The position numbers and the translations under genes are program-made. The notes below the pieces were generated by a model that worked only from the letters and a program-made list of their open reading frames with translations, did no database searches and was not told where the DNA came from. Positions 54,742 to 63,902 of a stretch of 64,000 nucleotides of DNA are shown here, piece by piece (position 1 is the stretch's first letter; each line of letters starts with the position of its first letter). The DNA is from an uncultured Lachnospiraceae bacterium. Lineage in GTDB: Bacteria; Bacillota; Clostridia; Lachnospirales; Lachnospiraceae. The DNA is taken from the NCBI GenBank assembly GCA_947571775.1, contig CANOZK010000001.1, positions 243,569-307,568 on the forward strand, given 5' to 3'.

Positions 54742-54772
54742 ATTAGATGAGACAAAACCCAGAAAAGTTTCA
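54742..54772 (-). promoter_or_regulatory. Candidate autoregulated ECF promoter
   Basis: On the minus strand TGAAAC (54772-54767), N17, CATCTAAT (54749-54742), close to the TGAAAC/CGTCTA pattern of ECF sigma factors such as SigV. It lies 38 bases upstream of the sigma gene start. Confidence 0.45.
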
Positions 54773-54989
54773 CGAGAGTCTTACTTTTTAAAATATTTTA
54801 ACGTAAGTTCAACAAACGCTTATTTCAAAAATTCTCTATCAAACTCACTTTAATATTAAGAAAAAAAATCGGATAACCGGTAGAACTATCTATTTCCGTA
54901 TGATATGATGTATAGGCTATCTATTTTTAGATTTTTTATTAGTGAATACATAGAAACGACAAATGAAAGAGAACGGAGGTTTGTATATA

Positions 54990-55724
54990 TTGAAGACTTG
55001 CAAAGTACTGAACAGAGATCAGATAAAACTATTAGCCATCTTTACGATGACGTTCAATCATATCTCCCACGTCCTTATGACTCCGGGAAGCGTTTTATCT
55101 GAAGTTTTTGAAGACATCGGATATTTTACGGCTATGACCATGTGTTTCTTTCTCGTAGAAGGTTATCAATATACCCATTCAAAGAAAGCATATGCCAAAA
55201 GGCTTCTAATCTTTGCCCTCATATCCCAGATTCCCTATGTCTTGGCCGTCGGTTTTTTTCAGCTCAATGTGCTGTTTACCCTCCTTATCTGTTTCCTTAT
55301 CTTATGCGTCATGGACAGCCAGATGAAAAATTGGCAAAAAAAGCTGCTCCTAATCGGACTGATTCTATTTACCATAATCTGCGATTGGGCGATTATTCTG
55401 GCAATCGCTGCAATTTTGTTCAAGAAAAACGAGAATTCGCCCCGCGGCCAGGCTGCTGCGTATGGGATCGTGACTGCACTGTTCTGGTTTTTGAACATCC
55501 CAGGATACGCTCCGCCGGACGCAGCTTACCCTCTGCTCTCAGGCTATGCCATCCTGCATGGATTTTACGCCTCATTGGGGCTCATTGCCTCTGCCATCGC
55601 GACTTTGGTTCTTTACAATGGGAAAAAATCCGAAAAACAGACGAATTTTCACAAATGGTTTTTTTACATCTATTACCCAGCCCACCTCCTGGTTTTATGG
55701 GCGATTCATTTCATTCAAACATAA
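54990..55724 (+). CDS. TraX-family membrane protein
   Basis: The 244-residue protein has about eight TM helices. LNRDQIKLLAIFTMTFNHISHVL, FLVEGYQYTHSKKAYAKRLLIFALISQIPY and CDWAIILAIAAILF are typical of the TraX family, named after an F-pilin acetylase and common in clostridial chromosomes. No conjugation genes are nearby. The frame has an ATG at 54963 without a ribosome site. GGAGG lies ten bases before the TTG at 54990, which I prefer. The end overlaps convergent hemW by 14 bases. Confidence 0.8.
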   Translation: MKTCKVLNRDQIKLLAIFTMTFNHISHVLMTPGSVLSEVFEDIGYFTAMTMCFFLVEGYQYTHSKKAYAKRLLIFALISQIPYVLAVGFFQLNVLFTLLICFLILCVMDSQMKNWQKKLLLIGLILFTIICDWAIILAIAAILFKKNENSPRGQAAAYGIVTALFWFLNIPGYAPPDAAYPLLSGYAILHGFYASLGLIASAIATLVLYNGKKSEKQTNFHKWFFYIYYPAHLLVLWAIHFIQT

Positions 55725-56892
55725 ATTCCACAAACACCTGATTGGACAGGGAAATCCCCCGGCGAGTGAGAAATATCCGCTGTCCGTCGTCTTGTAAAAG
55801 CCCCAGACTTTCCAGACGGCGGATGGCGTCCCCATAAATTTCTTCCAGCTCCACGCCAAACGTTTCCCAAAAATCTCTCCGCCAGACGCCCTCCATCCTG
55901 CGAAGGCCCAGAATCATCGTTTCCTCCATCTGTTCGGGAACCGATAACACCTCCTGGCCAACGCGTATCCGTTCTGGCTCCTGGGCGCCCGACAGGTATT
56001 CTTCTATGGAATCTGTGTTGTTCCACCTCTGGTTATCCATCAGCGAAGCCGATCCCAAGCCCAAACCCAGATAATCGTCTCTTAGCCAATAGCCGACGTT
56101 ATGAGCACAAACCCGGCCCGGCTGAGCATAATTGGAAATCTCATACTGGACATAGCCCTGCCGCCCCAGGATCTCCGCCGTGGATTCATACATTTCCCTT
56201 TCTTCATCCTCTCCGGGCAAGTGCAGTTTTCTCTGGGCAAAGGGCGTTCCCTCCTCTATGATTAAACTGTAAGCGGAAATATGATCCGGCTTCAATTCCA
56301 TCACTTGCATTAAATTTTGCTGCCAGCTTGTCAGCGTCTGACGGGGAATGCCTGACATCAGATCCACATTGATATTCTCAAAACCTGCCCGGCGGGCCCA
56401 TTCATAGCTTTCCAGAAATTCTTCATAGGTATGAATTCTGCCCAGTTCTTTTAATTCCTGATTTTTTGTGGACTGCAGGCCGAAGCTAATGCGACGAATC
56501 CCCATCCTTTTATATGCCCTCAATTTTTCCAAAGTGACCGTCCCCGGATTGGCCTCTATGGATATCTCTGCCTTTCCCGCAAAAGAAAAGGTATCCGCCA
56601 GACTGTCCATCACCATATCCAGCAAATCGACATCCAATATAGAGGGCGTGCCTCCGCCCAGAAACAGAGAAGATACCCGCTTCGGATACCTTCCCTGATA
56701 AGACCGTATTTCTCCGCACAATGCCTGGATATACCGTTTCTGATTCTCCCGGCTGTCCGACCAGGATAAAAAATCACAGTAGGCGCATTTCCTTTTGCAA
56801 AATGGGATGTGTACATATAAACGAAACTTCGTATCTGCTTTTTTCGCATGTTGCATTCGATAAAATGCCAGTTTTCTCATGCTGCCTTCCAT
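55711..56892 (-). CDS. hemW: Radical SAM heme chaperone HemW
   Basis: The 393-residue radical SAM protein of the coproporphyrinogen-oxidase-like group has its cluster Cys32, Cys36 and Cys39 in PFCKRKCAYCDF. FLGGGTPS, IEANPGTVT, RISFGLQS and LMSGIPRQT follow. An extra N-terminal Cys typical of true HemN is absent, as in HemW. The start overlaps the end of the nucleotidyltransferase remnant. Met5, behind GGAAGG, is an alternative start. Confidence 0.92.
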   Translation of the reverse strand: MEGSMRKLAFYRMQHAKKADTKFRLYVHIPFCKRKCAYCDFLSWSDSRENQKRYIQALCGEIRSYQGRYPKRVSSLFLGGGTPSILDVDLLDMVMDSLADTFSFAGKAEISIEANPGTVTLEKLRAYKRMGIRRISFGLQSTKNQELKELGRIHTYEEFLESYEWARRAGFENINVDLMSGIPRQTLTSWQQNLMQVMELKPDHISAYSLIIEEGTPFAQRKLHLPGEDEEREMYESTAEILGRQGYVQYEISNYAQPGRVCAHNVGYWLRDDYLGLGLGSASLMDNQRWNNTDSIEEYLSGAQEPERIRVGQEVLSVPEQMEETMILGLRRMEGVWRRDFWETFGVELEEIYGDAIRRLESLGLLQDDGQRIFLTRRGISLSNQVFVEFMFE

Positions 56893-57107
56893 AAAACAAT
56901 CCCTTCTTTACGGATATTTTTATAAAACGGGAGCACATTCCCCCACTTATCCATGTTTTCTTTCTCAATATCAATGATGGAAAAAACTTTTTCGTATTTC
57001 AAATCTATTTCCGCTGCCCACGCAATCAATTTTTTCCTGGTTTCTCCATCAAAACTCCAATTTAAGATAACTGCAATATCAAGTTCTTTCCTTCTATCTT
57101 TTTGCAA
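56877..57107 (-). pseudogene. Remnant of a nucleotidyltransferase (MNT-type) gene
   Basis: The 76-residue frame keeps the C-terminal half of a small pol-beta-type nucleotidyltransferase: ELDIAVILNW with one acidic residue, and IDIEKENMDKWGNVLPFYKN followed by IRKEGIVLW. The expected N-terminal GSRARGxxxxDSD motif is missing, and no ribosome site precedes the possible TTG start. It begins directly after the lepA stop, so the missing part was probably lost when this junction formed. It lies between hemW and lepA. Confidence 0.6.
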
Positions 57108-57111
57108 GCTT

Positions 57112-58926
57112 TTACTGGTCGTCCAATTTCAAAACGCTCATAAACGCTTTCTGAGGGATCTCTACATTGCCCACCTGGCGCATCCGTTTTTTCCCCTCTT
57201 TCTGCTTTTCAAGCAGCTTCTTTTTACGAGTGATATCTCCTCCATAACACTTAGCCAGCACATCCTTGCGCAGCGCCTTTACCGTCTCGCGGGCAATGAT
57301 CTTGCTGCCGATGGCCGCCTGTATGGGGATTTCAAAAAGCTGCCGGGGAATTTCCTCTTTTAATTTCCCGCACATCTTTCTCCCACGTTCATAGGCTGTG
57401 TCCGCATGAACAATGAAAGACAAGGCATCCACCTCTTCCTTGTTGACCAGAATGTCCAGCTTCACCAGTTCGCTGCGCTCGTATCCGTACAGCTCATAAT
57501 CCAAGGACGCATAGCCTCTGGAACGGGATTTCAGAGCATCGAAGAAATCATAGATGATTTCATTTAAGGGCAGATGATATTTCAAAAGGGCGCGGGTTTC
57601 TTCCATATATTCCATCCCTTGATACTGGCCCCTGCGCTCCTGGCACAGTTCCATAATCGAGCCGATAAATTCGGTAGTCACCATAATCTCAGCCGCCACT
57701 ATGGGTTCTTCCATATAAGAGATTTCCGACGGGTCTGGTAAATTCGAGGGGTTGGTCAGTTCCACGATTTCCCCGCTGGTCTTATATACTTTGTAAATAA
57801 CGCCCGGCGCCGTGGTGACCAGATCCAGATTATACTCCCGCTCCAGCCTTTCCTGAATAATCTCCAAGTGCAAAAGTCCCAAAAATCCGCAGCGAAAACC
57901 GAAACCAAGCGCCGCCGAGGTTTCCGGCTCGTACTGCAAGGCCGCATCGTTGAGCTGAAGTTTCTCCAGAGCTTCCCGCAGATCCGGATATTTTGCCCCA
58001 TCCGCCGGATACAATCCGCAGTAAACCATGGAATTTACCTTTTTGTAACCTGGCAGAGCCTCCGCGCAGGGCTGCCGGTCATTGGTGATGGTATCTCCCA
58101 CGCGGGTGTCTCTGACATTCTTGATACTGGCGGTCAGATAGCCCACCATACCCGCCTGCAGCTCTTCACAGGGAATAAACTGACCGGCTCCGAAATAACC
58201 CACTTCCACCACCTCGGCTGTTGCATTCGTGGCCATCATTCGGATGGGGGTGCCCTTTTTTACCGTACCTTCCTTGATTCTGCAAAATACAATGACCCCT
58301 TTGTAGGAATCGTAAACGGAATCGAAAATCAGCGCTTTTAGCGGCGCGCCCGCGTCCCCGCCTGGCGCCGGAATCTTCTCCACGATCTGTTCCAGCACCT
58401 GCTCCACGTTGACCCCGGTCTTTGCGGAAATCCTGGGCGCATCCTGAGCTTCGATGCCAATCACATCTTCGATCTCATTGACCACCCGATCCGGGTCAGC
58501 GCTGGGCAAATCAATTTTGTTGATCACCGGCACCACATCCAGATCGTGATCCAGAGCTAGATAGACGTTGGCCAATGTCTGAGCCTCGATCCCCTGGGCC
58601 GCGTCTACCACCAGAATGGCCCCGTCACAAGCGGCCAGACTGCGGGAAACCTCGTAGTTAAAATCCACATGCCCCGGCGTGTCAATCAAATTGAAAATAT
58701 ACTCTTCCCCATTCTTGGCCTTATATACGGTGCGGACCGCCTGCGCCTTGATGGTAATGCCCCGCTCCCGCTCCAAATCCATGTTATCCAGCACCTGGGA
58801 CTGCATCTCCCGGTCTGTGAGCAGGCCGGTCATCTCGATGATTCGATCTGCCAGCGTGGATTTTCCATGGTCTATATGTGCAATAATACAAAAATTTCTG
58901 ATTTTACTCTGATCCATAACTGCCAC
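57112..58926 (-). CDS. lepA: Translation elongation factor 4 (LepA)
   Basis: This ribosomal back-translocase GTPase is 604 residues. G1 is [10 protein letters not shown]3 is DTPGHVDF and G4 is [10 protein letters not shown]. The LepA C-terminal domain includes [22 protein letters not shown]. The frame is open to 59046, but GGAGG stands seven bases before a GTG at 58926. The nearby ATG at 58917 has poor spacing, so GTG is the likely start. Confidence 0.95.
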   Translation of the reverse strand: MAVMDQSKIRNFCIIAHIDHGKSTLADRIIEMTGLLTDREMQSQVLDNMDLERERGITIKAQAVRTVYKAKNGEEYIFNLIDTPGHVDFNYEVSRSLAACDGAILVVDAAQGIEAQTLANVYLALDHDLDVVPVINKIDLPSADPDRVVNEIEDVIGIEAQDAPRISAKTGVNVEQVLEQIVEKIPAPGGDAGAPLKALIFDSVYDSYKGVIVFCRIKEGTVKKGTPIRMMATNATAEVVEVGYFGAGQFIPCEELQAGMVGYLTASIKNVRDTRVGDTITNDRQPCAEALPGYKKVNSMVYCGLYPADGAKYPDLREALEKLQLNDAALQYEPETSAALGFGFRCGFLGLLHLEIIQERLEREYNLDLVTTAPGVIYKVYKTSGEIVELTNPSNLPDPSEISYMEEPIVAAEIMVTTEFIGSIMELCQERRGQYQGMEYMEETRALLKYHLPLNEIIYDFFDALKSRSRGYASLDYELYGYERSELVKLDILVNKEEVDALSFIVHADTAYERGRKMCGKLKEEIPRQLFEIPIQAAIGSKIIARETVKALRKDVLAKCYGGDITRKKKLLEKQKEGKKRMRQVGNVEIPQKAFMSVLKLDDQ

Positions 58927-58988
58927 TATATTTCCTCCTTTTGCATGAAACTCAGTATAACACAGAAAAACAGCATTTTCTATAATTT

Positions 58989-60023
58989 TTAGGGTAAAAG
59001 GATAAAATCCCGAAACGTATCCGCCATTCTTCCCACCAGGCTCCACTGTCTTTCCATATAAGTTTTCAAAGGCTTTGTCCGGCTGCGGTAACTGGCATAT
59101 ACGTTTTCGATATCATCCATGTGCTCCGAAACCGCGCAGGCAGCGCAATACCCGCTTTCCATCCCGCAGGAAATCCCTTCTCCCATAGGATTGAGAAAGC
59201 CTGCGCATTCCCCCGCAAACAGCACCCGCCCAACGTCATAATCGATCGGACAGCCTGGACGTATCCGGGGCATCAGCCATTTCTCGGCTTTTTCCTGCGC
59301 GTCTATCTGCAAACGATGGTGTTCTTTCATATATGCAAGAAAACGTTCATAGTAAAATTTGATTTTGCCAGTATCCTTTACCGCTACGCCCAGCACCAGA
59401 AAGTTGTCCTTTACATTAAACCACGCATCATACTCCGACAATTCCGGCTGCAAATAAGCATAAAAATAATGCGGATCCAAATCAACGCTCCCTTTGTTAA
59501 AAGTCTGAAACGTCGTGATATACCATGGACTGGCTTTCGTGATTTTTCGCTTTAGGGATCCGGTGACCCCTTCGCAGTCCAGGACATACCTTGCCTCTTC
59601 TGTATAAACCGTCTCCCCTTTCAGGGAAACCATCAGATACCCTTCCTTTTCCTCACAGGAAAGCACCGCAGTATCAGACCGGATCTCCGCCCCTTCCTTT
59701 GCCGCTTTATCCGAAAGCCATTTATCAAACGAACTGCGCCATACATTTCGCCCCTCCTGAGCAAAGACAAATTCCTGCCCTTTGTCATCGGTAAAAACCA
59801 TCCCTTTGTTTTCTGTGGGCAGACACATGACAGATTCCGGGATTTCCTCGCCAAAATACTGCTTTACCAAATCCATGGACTTCTTGATCAATATCCCTGA
59901 ACAAGATTTATAACGGGGCATAGGAAACCTCTCCGCCACAAGAACCTTACGTCCTTTTTCCGCCAGAATCTTTGCGGCAGTGCTCCCCGTCGGGCCTGCC
60001 CCAATCACAATTACATCATACAT
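58989..60023 (-). CDS. FAD-dependent oxidoreductase, geranylgeranyl-reductase-like
   Basis: The 344-residue flavoprotein has FAD motifs [20 protein letters not shown] (residues 3-22) and [21 protein letters not shown] (about 272-292). The PxRYKSCSG motif typical of the geranylgeranyl reductase family is also present. It may reduce an isoprenoid or another hydrophobic substrate; the substrate is not readable. It is a single gene between lepA and tRNA-Leu. Confidence 0.85.
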   Translation of the reverse strand: MYDVIVIGAGPTGSTAAKILAEKGRKVLVAERFPMPRYKSCSGILIKKSMDLVKQYFGEEIPESVMCLPTENKGMVFTDDKGQEFVFAQEGRNVWRSSFDKWLSDKAAKEGAEIRSDTAVLSCEEKEGYLMVSLKGETVYTEEARYVLDCEGVTGSLKRKITKASPWYITTFQTFNKGSVDLDPHYFYAYLQPELSEYDAWFNVKDNFLVLGVAVKDTGKIKFYYERFLAYMKEHHRLQIDAQEKAEKWLMPRIRPGCPIDYDVGRVLFAGECAGFLNPMGEGISCGMESGYCAACAVSEHMDDIENVYASYRSRTKPLKTYMERQWSLVGRMADTFRDFILLP

Positions 60024-60107
60024 CGCTTGCGAAACCTCCCCTTATGTCTTCTGATTATCATACCACATTCCAGATGTTGAAAAAAGGATCTTTAGACTGT
60101 AAAGTTA

Positions 60108-60137
60108 TTGACAAGTCATTTTTATAGATGTTATAAT
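60108..60137 (+). promoter_or_regulatory. Promoter of tRNA-Leu
   Basis: TTGACA-N18-TATAAT, 16 bases upstream of the tRNA. Confidence 0.75.
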
Positions 60138-60152
60138 AGGTTTCGTTAATAT

Positions 60153-60233
60153 GCGGATGTGGCGGAATTGGCAGACGCGCCAGATTTAGGTTCTGGTGTT
60201 TATGACGTGCAGGTTCAAGTCCTGTCATCCGCA
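60153..60233 (+). tRNA. tRNA-Leu (anticodon TAG)
   Basis: Class II tRNA with acceptor GCGGATG/CATCCGC and anticodon stem CCAGA/TCTGG. The loop TTTAGGT gives TAG. A variable arm of about 13 bases is followed by the T-arm CAGG-TTCAAGT-CCTG and discriminator A. CCA is not encoded. Confidence 0.95.
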
Positions 60234-60238
60234 TAAAA

Positions 60239-60282
60239 TAAGGCTTTGTCTTAATCAAGCGGTTAGGGCAGAGCCTTTTTTG
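60239..60282 (+). terminator. Terminator of tRNA-Leu
   Basis: AGGCTTTGTC pairs imperfectly with GGGCAGAGCCT, and TTTTTT follows. Confidence 0.75.
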
Positions 60283-60283
60283 C

Positions 60284-60312
60284 TTGTCAATCAGGGAAAA
60301 GTTTTTTATAAT
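60284..60312 (+). promoter_or_regulatory. Promoter-like element with no ORF downstream
   Basis: TTGTCA-N17-TATAAT starts right after the tRNA-Leu terminator. No protein gene lies on this strand before the hairpin at 60876, so it may drive a noncoding transcript. Confidence 0.45.
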
Positions 60313-60318
60313 AGAAAT

Positions 60319-60500
60319 CAAAGAAATCTAGCGTGTTTGTTGTGATAAACTAAAGTTGTAACGGGAATGGCTAATAAGATATACTAAATCTAATCAGAAA
60401 AGAGGAATTAACGAGCAAAACCTCCCCTGCTCTAGCAAGGTTCTGGGCATGAATTCGATGGGGATATAAGGCTGATCTCATCACAAATACCTCTTTTTTG
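60319..60500 (+). ncRNA. Candidate structured noncoding RNA
   Basis: Downstream of the promoter-like element, AAAAGAGG (60398-60405) can pair with CCTCTTTT (60490-60497) and is followed by further Ts, enclosing about 85 bases. No family recognised. The support is promoter plus possible terminator only. Confidence 0.25.
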
Positions 60501-60543
60501 GACAAAATAGAACCATTCAAAGATTTGCCGCACAAAATTGTAA

Positions 60544-60669
60544 GTCTTGTACTTTTCTGCGAGAAAAATACCAAAAGCGCCGGGGTTGCTAAGCGCCAGT
60601 GGCGCTTGGTTAGCAACGACCGGAACGAAGTGGAGACCTTGCAATTTCCCCCGGCCCCCTTAAAACGCT
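60544..60669. repeat. Intergenic hairpin repeat, copy C (long form)
   Basis: It has the same outer parts as copies A and B: GTACTTTTCTGCGAGAAAAATACC, then AAAGCGCCGGGG and TTTCCCCCGG with CCCCTTAAAACGC. An extra central block of about 60 bases contains its own hairpin (TTGCTAAGCGCC/GGCGCTTGGTTAGCAA). Copies A and B look like internally shortened versions. ORFs read across it (60371-60718 minus, 60498-60695 plus) are by-products. Confidence 0.75.
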
Positions 60670-60875
60670 GTTTTTCAAGGGAAAGTCTTCTGTAATTTTT
60701 GTTTCGTCTTTTTGACAACGATATTTGATAATAGACAGTAAATGTAAGACAAAATCAAATTTGTTTTACCAAAAATCCGCCTTGTTTTTTATAGTCTATG
60801 TGTGTTATGATTTCATATATTTAGAAAAATGTTTTTTCTGGCTCGACTTAAAAAGAAAGACTTCTATACGGGGAA

Positions 60876-60918
60876 AGTTCCGAAGAATGCGGTGAAATGG
60901 GCATTCTTCGGAACTTTT
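60876..60918 (+). terminator. Strong terminator-like hairpin without an upstream gene
   Basis: AGTTCCGAAGAATGC pairs perfectly with GCATTCTTCGGAACT around a ten-base loop, and TTTT follows. No plus-strand gene ends before it. The rest of 60720-60998 is AT-rich with nothing else recognised. Confidence 0.7.
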
Positions 60919-60998
60919 TGGTGTTTAGATGGTGTTTAAATATATGCAACAATATAAAACAAAAATATTTAAATATTAAAGATACAATAAAAACACTT

Positions 60999-62165
60999 TT
61001 ATTCATCGATGTCAGGTTCTGCATTAGTAGAAGAACTGGATAATGTTAACATTTTATTATACAGAGAAGTTTGAGTATTCTCTGTTTCGGGGGCATTTGA
61101 AAAAAGAAAATCTTTCAATACATTATACCTTATCATCCTGTTTGTATGTTTGTTTAATCCTTCTGAAGATGCCAATTTGTATTTTTTCAACCAGTCAAAA
61201 ATTCTTTTTTCGTCATCAGACACATTTAAAGATAAATCCATATTATTATCGAAAATAGAATATAATTTAACAAATTCAGCAAGTTGATTTTTAGTAGAGT
61301 CAGTTATATCTTTTTTTTCACGTTGCATATAAAACACTACTGAAAATAAAGAATACAATTGTGCTTTTCTTTTCAAGAATTTTAATATCTCATCTGAAAC
61401 AAAAAAGTTTTTAATCAAATCTATAGCAGAAATAATGGCACATTTGTCATTTTCAGCATCAGTATAATTATTTTGCAAATCCTCATATGCTTGGTTTAAA
61501 GCACGTTGGTCAGTTTGGTCAATGATTCCTTGACGATACAAAAGGACTAAGCTTCCGCAAAATTCAACATCTTTCATACGTTTAATATCTGTATTATTGA
61601 ATAGTTTATATTTTTCCCAAAATGGAAGTTCAGATAATTCCCTCGTTAATGCTGCAAAATCGCCAGATATACTATTGCGTTTTTCCTGGTCATTAAGGTT
61701 ATAATCTGTTAAATTCAGCCTCCGGAACATATTAACAATATTTTCACGTGTTGCCTTTCTGTCAATTTCTATAATCATTAATTTATAATTCCAAAAAGCT
61801 TGGCGGGTCTCGGCGGGAAGATTTTTGAAAAACATATTTCCATAGGATTCTTTTGTTTCATCTTCCATTAAATATTGTTTTTTGAGTTTAAATTCATTTG
61901 ATATGAAGCTGGTTATAGCTTTGATGCGTTGTTGTCCATCAACAATGTGTATAATAGACTCCCCTGTTTCAGGGTCAGTTTCAGCGGGCCAAAAAAACAA
62001 TTCTGGAATTATTAAATTAAGTAAAATAGTTTCAATCAGTCTAATCTTATCTTTCTCGCTCCATACAGATCTGCGTTGATAAGTATTGTCTATGATCAAA
62101 GTTCCATTTCCATACATTTTATGGATTTCATTAATGGTTTTGTGATTGCTTGAAAAATTAAACAT
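60999..62165 (-). CDS. DUF262 (GmrSD N-terminal-like) protein
   Basis: The 388-residue protein has the DUF262 core in its N-terminal third: YQRRSVWSEKDK (residues 29-40) and HIVDGQQRIKAI with DGQQR at 76-80. That motif is shared with ParB/sulfiredoxin-like folds and used by GmrS-type proteins for NTP-dependent restriction control. The helical C-terminus has no HNH nuclease that I can see. GGAGG stands before ATG 62165, so the longer frame is rejected. It overlaps the nucleotidyltransferase gene by eight bases and is the last gene of the AT-rich operon. Confidence 0.82.
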   Translation of the reverse strand: MFNFSSNHKTINEIHKMYGNGTLIIDNTYQRRSVWSEKDKIRLIETILLNLIIPELFFWPAETDPETGESIIHIVDGQQRIKAITSFISNEFKLKKQYLMEDETKESYGNMFFKNLPAETRQAFWNYKLMIIEIDRKATRENIVNMFRRLNLTDYNLNDQEKRNSISGDFAALTRELSELPFWEKYKLFNNTDIKRMKDVEFCGSLVLLYRQGIIDQTDQRALNQAYEDLQNNYTDAENDKCAIISAIDLIKNFFVSDEILKFLKRKAQLYSLFSVVFYMQREKKDITDSTKNQLAEFVKLYSIFDNNMDLSLNVSDDEKRIFDWLKKYKLASSEGLNKHTNRMIRYNVLKDFLFSNAPETENTQTSLYNKMLTLSSSSTNAEPDIDE

Positions 62166-62778
62166 TACTTTCCTCCATTCTTTGTTTTGCAAGACTAATT
62201 CCACCAATTTGATATTCCTCTAAGTCTTCCCAGGAACGGTAGATTCTATATGTAATAGGGTGTACAATCTGTAGTTCATCTTGCAGTTTTATGTTGATGG
62301 GCGAAATATTGGAGAACCATTTTTCTCTAATTGGGTCAAGTTCTAAAATATCTTTTTCATTAATAAAACCTCTGAAAATAGAACTGGTAATTCTTTGATA
62401 GGGTCGAACATATTGATTTCGTTTAATATTTCGTAATTCATCCCATAATAATCGATACCATTTTTCTGAAACAATCGCAATGTCGATGTCAGAGGATTTG
62501 CTTTCTGGCGTTTCTTCATGAAATGGGTGAAGTAGTTTGTCTGGTGAAAGACTGTACCCTGTTTTTGCGCTTCCGACCATTTGAAGGCTATGAAAACTAA
62601 TTTGGAGCTGAGAAGAAACTATTTCATAAAACCTATCAAGTTTGTCTAAAACCTCATCGGAAGGAGTATGCAAGTAATCCACAAAATACCAATTATGAGA
62701 TTTTACAATGTGTTTAATAAAAAATTCTTTTGGAGATAATTCTATCAGATCCTTTTTAAGGCTTTCTTGATTAATCAT
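62158..62778 (-). CDS. Polymerase-beta-type nucleotidyltransferase domain protein
   Basis: The 206-residue protein carries the nucleotidyltransferase signature Gly69-Ser70 (MVGSAKTGYSL). After an unusually long insertion of about 25 residues come Asp97 and Asp99 in SSDIDIAIVSE. All key acidic residues are kept, so it may transfer NMP to a protein, RNA or small molecule. It overlaps the methyltransferase gene by eight bases and the DUF262 gene by eight, so all three are coupled. It is not a classical MNT or CD-NTase by eye. Confidence 0.75.
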   Translation of the reverse strand: MINQESLKKDLIELSPKEFFIKHIVKSHNWYFVDYLHTPSDEVLDKLDRFYEIVSSQLQISFHSLQMVGSAKTGYSLSPDKLLHPFHEETPESKSSDIDIAIVSEKWYRLLWDELRNIKRNQYVRPYQRITSSIFRGFINEKDILELDPIREKWFSNISPINIKLQDELQIVHPITYRIYRSWEDLEEYQIGGISLAKQRMEESNV

Positions 62779-63874
62779 ACTTTTCTCCTATCGTATTAAA
62801 AAAGTCAGACAACCATGTGTGCAAATCAGTAGCAATTCCATGAGCCAACAAGTATGGAACGCCATTCCCCACCATTTTAAATTTAGTTGAAAGCGATAAG
62901 TCCGGTAGGATATCAAAAGCAGTTGGCAAAGATTGAAGTGCTAATGCTTCTGAAACACTGATTCTCCGGGGATAATATGGGTGAAGGTGCACTTCATTAT
63001 TACCATAAGCTGCAGTTGGTGAAAAACGCCATCTGTGTAAACGTTTGAATGATTTCCGAGAGGTATCTCCTTCTGCAATGGTATAAAATCGCTCTGTATT
63101 TTTTACTGAAAATTTATCCAGGGCATTTGGGTGGTTTAAAACATCATTTTTCTTAAACCAGTATTCTACAGTTAATTCTGGCACTAATCCTGATGGCATG
63201 ACACTGAATGAATTTTCTCCAAAGGTGTTTTGTTTCGGCCAATCTAATTGTAATATATTATTCAAATCATATTGTTTGCTTTTGCCAAACTGATAGTGAA
63301 TACGCCTGCCAAAAAACCCCCTTTTAAACCCTATCAAGACAAGTCTGTCACGGTTTTGCGGCGTTCCATATTCCAGAGCATTTTCAATTGAATCAAATAA
63401 AGAGTAACCAGCCCTGTATAAGCGTTTTTTTATTAATTCATAAAATTCTTTATGCTTTCTGGTTTGAAAAAGTCCTTTTACATTTTCAAGTACAAAAAAA
63501 TCAGGTTTCCGCTTAATTATAAGGTTTACATAAATATTTGTTAGCTGTCCGTTTTTCCCATCACTTCCCGCATTTTTCCCGGCGGCCGAAAAATCGGGGC
63601 AGGGCGGCCCGCCAACAAATCCTATTATGCGTTTTTTTTTAGTATAGTAATCTGGAAAATAAAAATTCCAAAGCGTATCATCTAAAAAATCAGATACACT
63701 TTTATTACTATATCCATAGACAGGAATATGATAACTATTCCTTCTTGCATATTGGTATGCTTGAAGGAATAGTGGATTAAATTCATTTACAAAAGCAATA
63801 TTGAACCCCGCCTGTTCAAATCCCAGGTCAAGCAAGCCTAATCCTGCAAAAAAAGAAAAAATATCGACTTGCAT
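62771..63874 (-). CDS. C5-cytosine DNA methyltransferase
   Basis: The 367-residue protein has m5C methylase motifs in order: FSFFAGLGLLDLGFEQAGF (motif I, residues 6-24), GGPPCPDFS (motif IV, catalytic Cys92), LENVKG (VI), TPQNRDRLVLIG (VIII) and a closing KMVGNGVP (X). The target-recognition region (about 200-300) is variable, so the site cannot be read. TAGGAGG stands before the ATG. It heads the methyltransferase / nucleotidyltransferase / DUF262 operon and should protect host DNA if the partners restrict. Confidence 0.93.
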   Translation of the reverse strand: MQVDIFSFFAGLGLLDLGFEQAGFNIAFVNEFNPLFLQAYQYARRNSYHIPVYGYSNKSVSDFLDDTLWNFYFPDYYTKKKRIIGFVGGPPCPDFSAAGKNAGSDGKNGQLTNIYVNLIIKRKPDFFVLENVKGLFQTRKHKEFYELIKKRLYRAGYSLFDSIENALEYGTPQNRDRLVLIGFKRGFFGRRIHYQFGKSKQYDLNNILQLDWPKQNTFGENSFSVMPSGLVPELTVEYWFKKNDVLNHPNALDKFSVKNTERFYTIAEGDTSRKSFKRLHRWRFSPTAAYGNNEVHLHPYYPRRISVSEALALQSLPTAFDILPDLSLSTKFKMVGNGVPYLLAHGIATDLHTWLSDFFNTIGEKYD

Positions 63875-63902
63875 ACGAAATGCCTCCTAAAAATAGTATG
63901 TA

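Noticed and set aside
54963..55724. TraX-like gene as part of a conjugative element
   Set aside because: No relaxase, coupling protein or other transfer gene is nearby, and chromosomal TraX homologues are common in clostridia.
58927..59046. N-terminal extension of LepA
   Set aside because: LepA proteins start near the GTP-binding domain, and GGAGG points to GTG 58926.
60371..60718. 115-residue minus-strand ORF (GNCKVSTSFRSLLTKRHWR...)
   Set aside because: It is a translation across repeat copy C; no ribosome site, and its centre is only the hairpin repeat.
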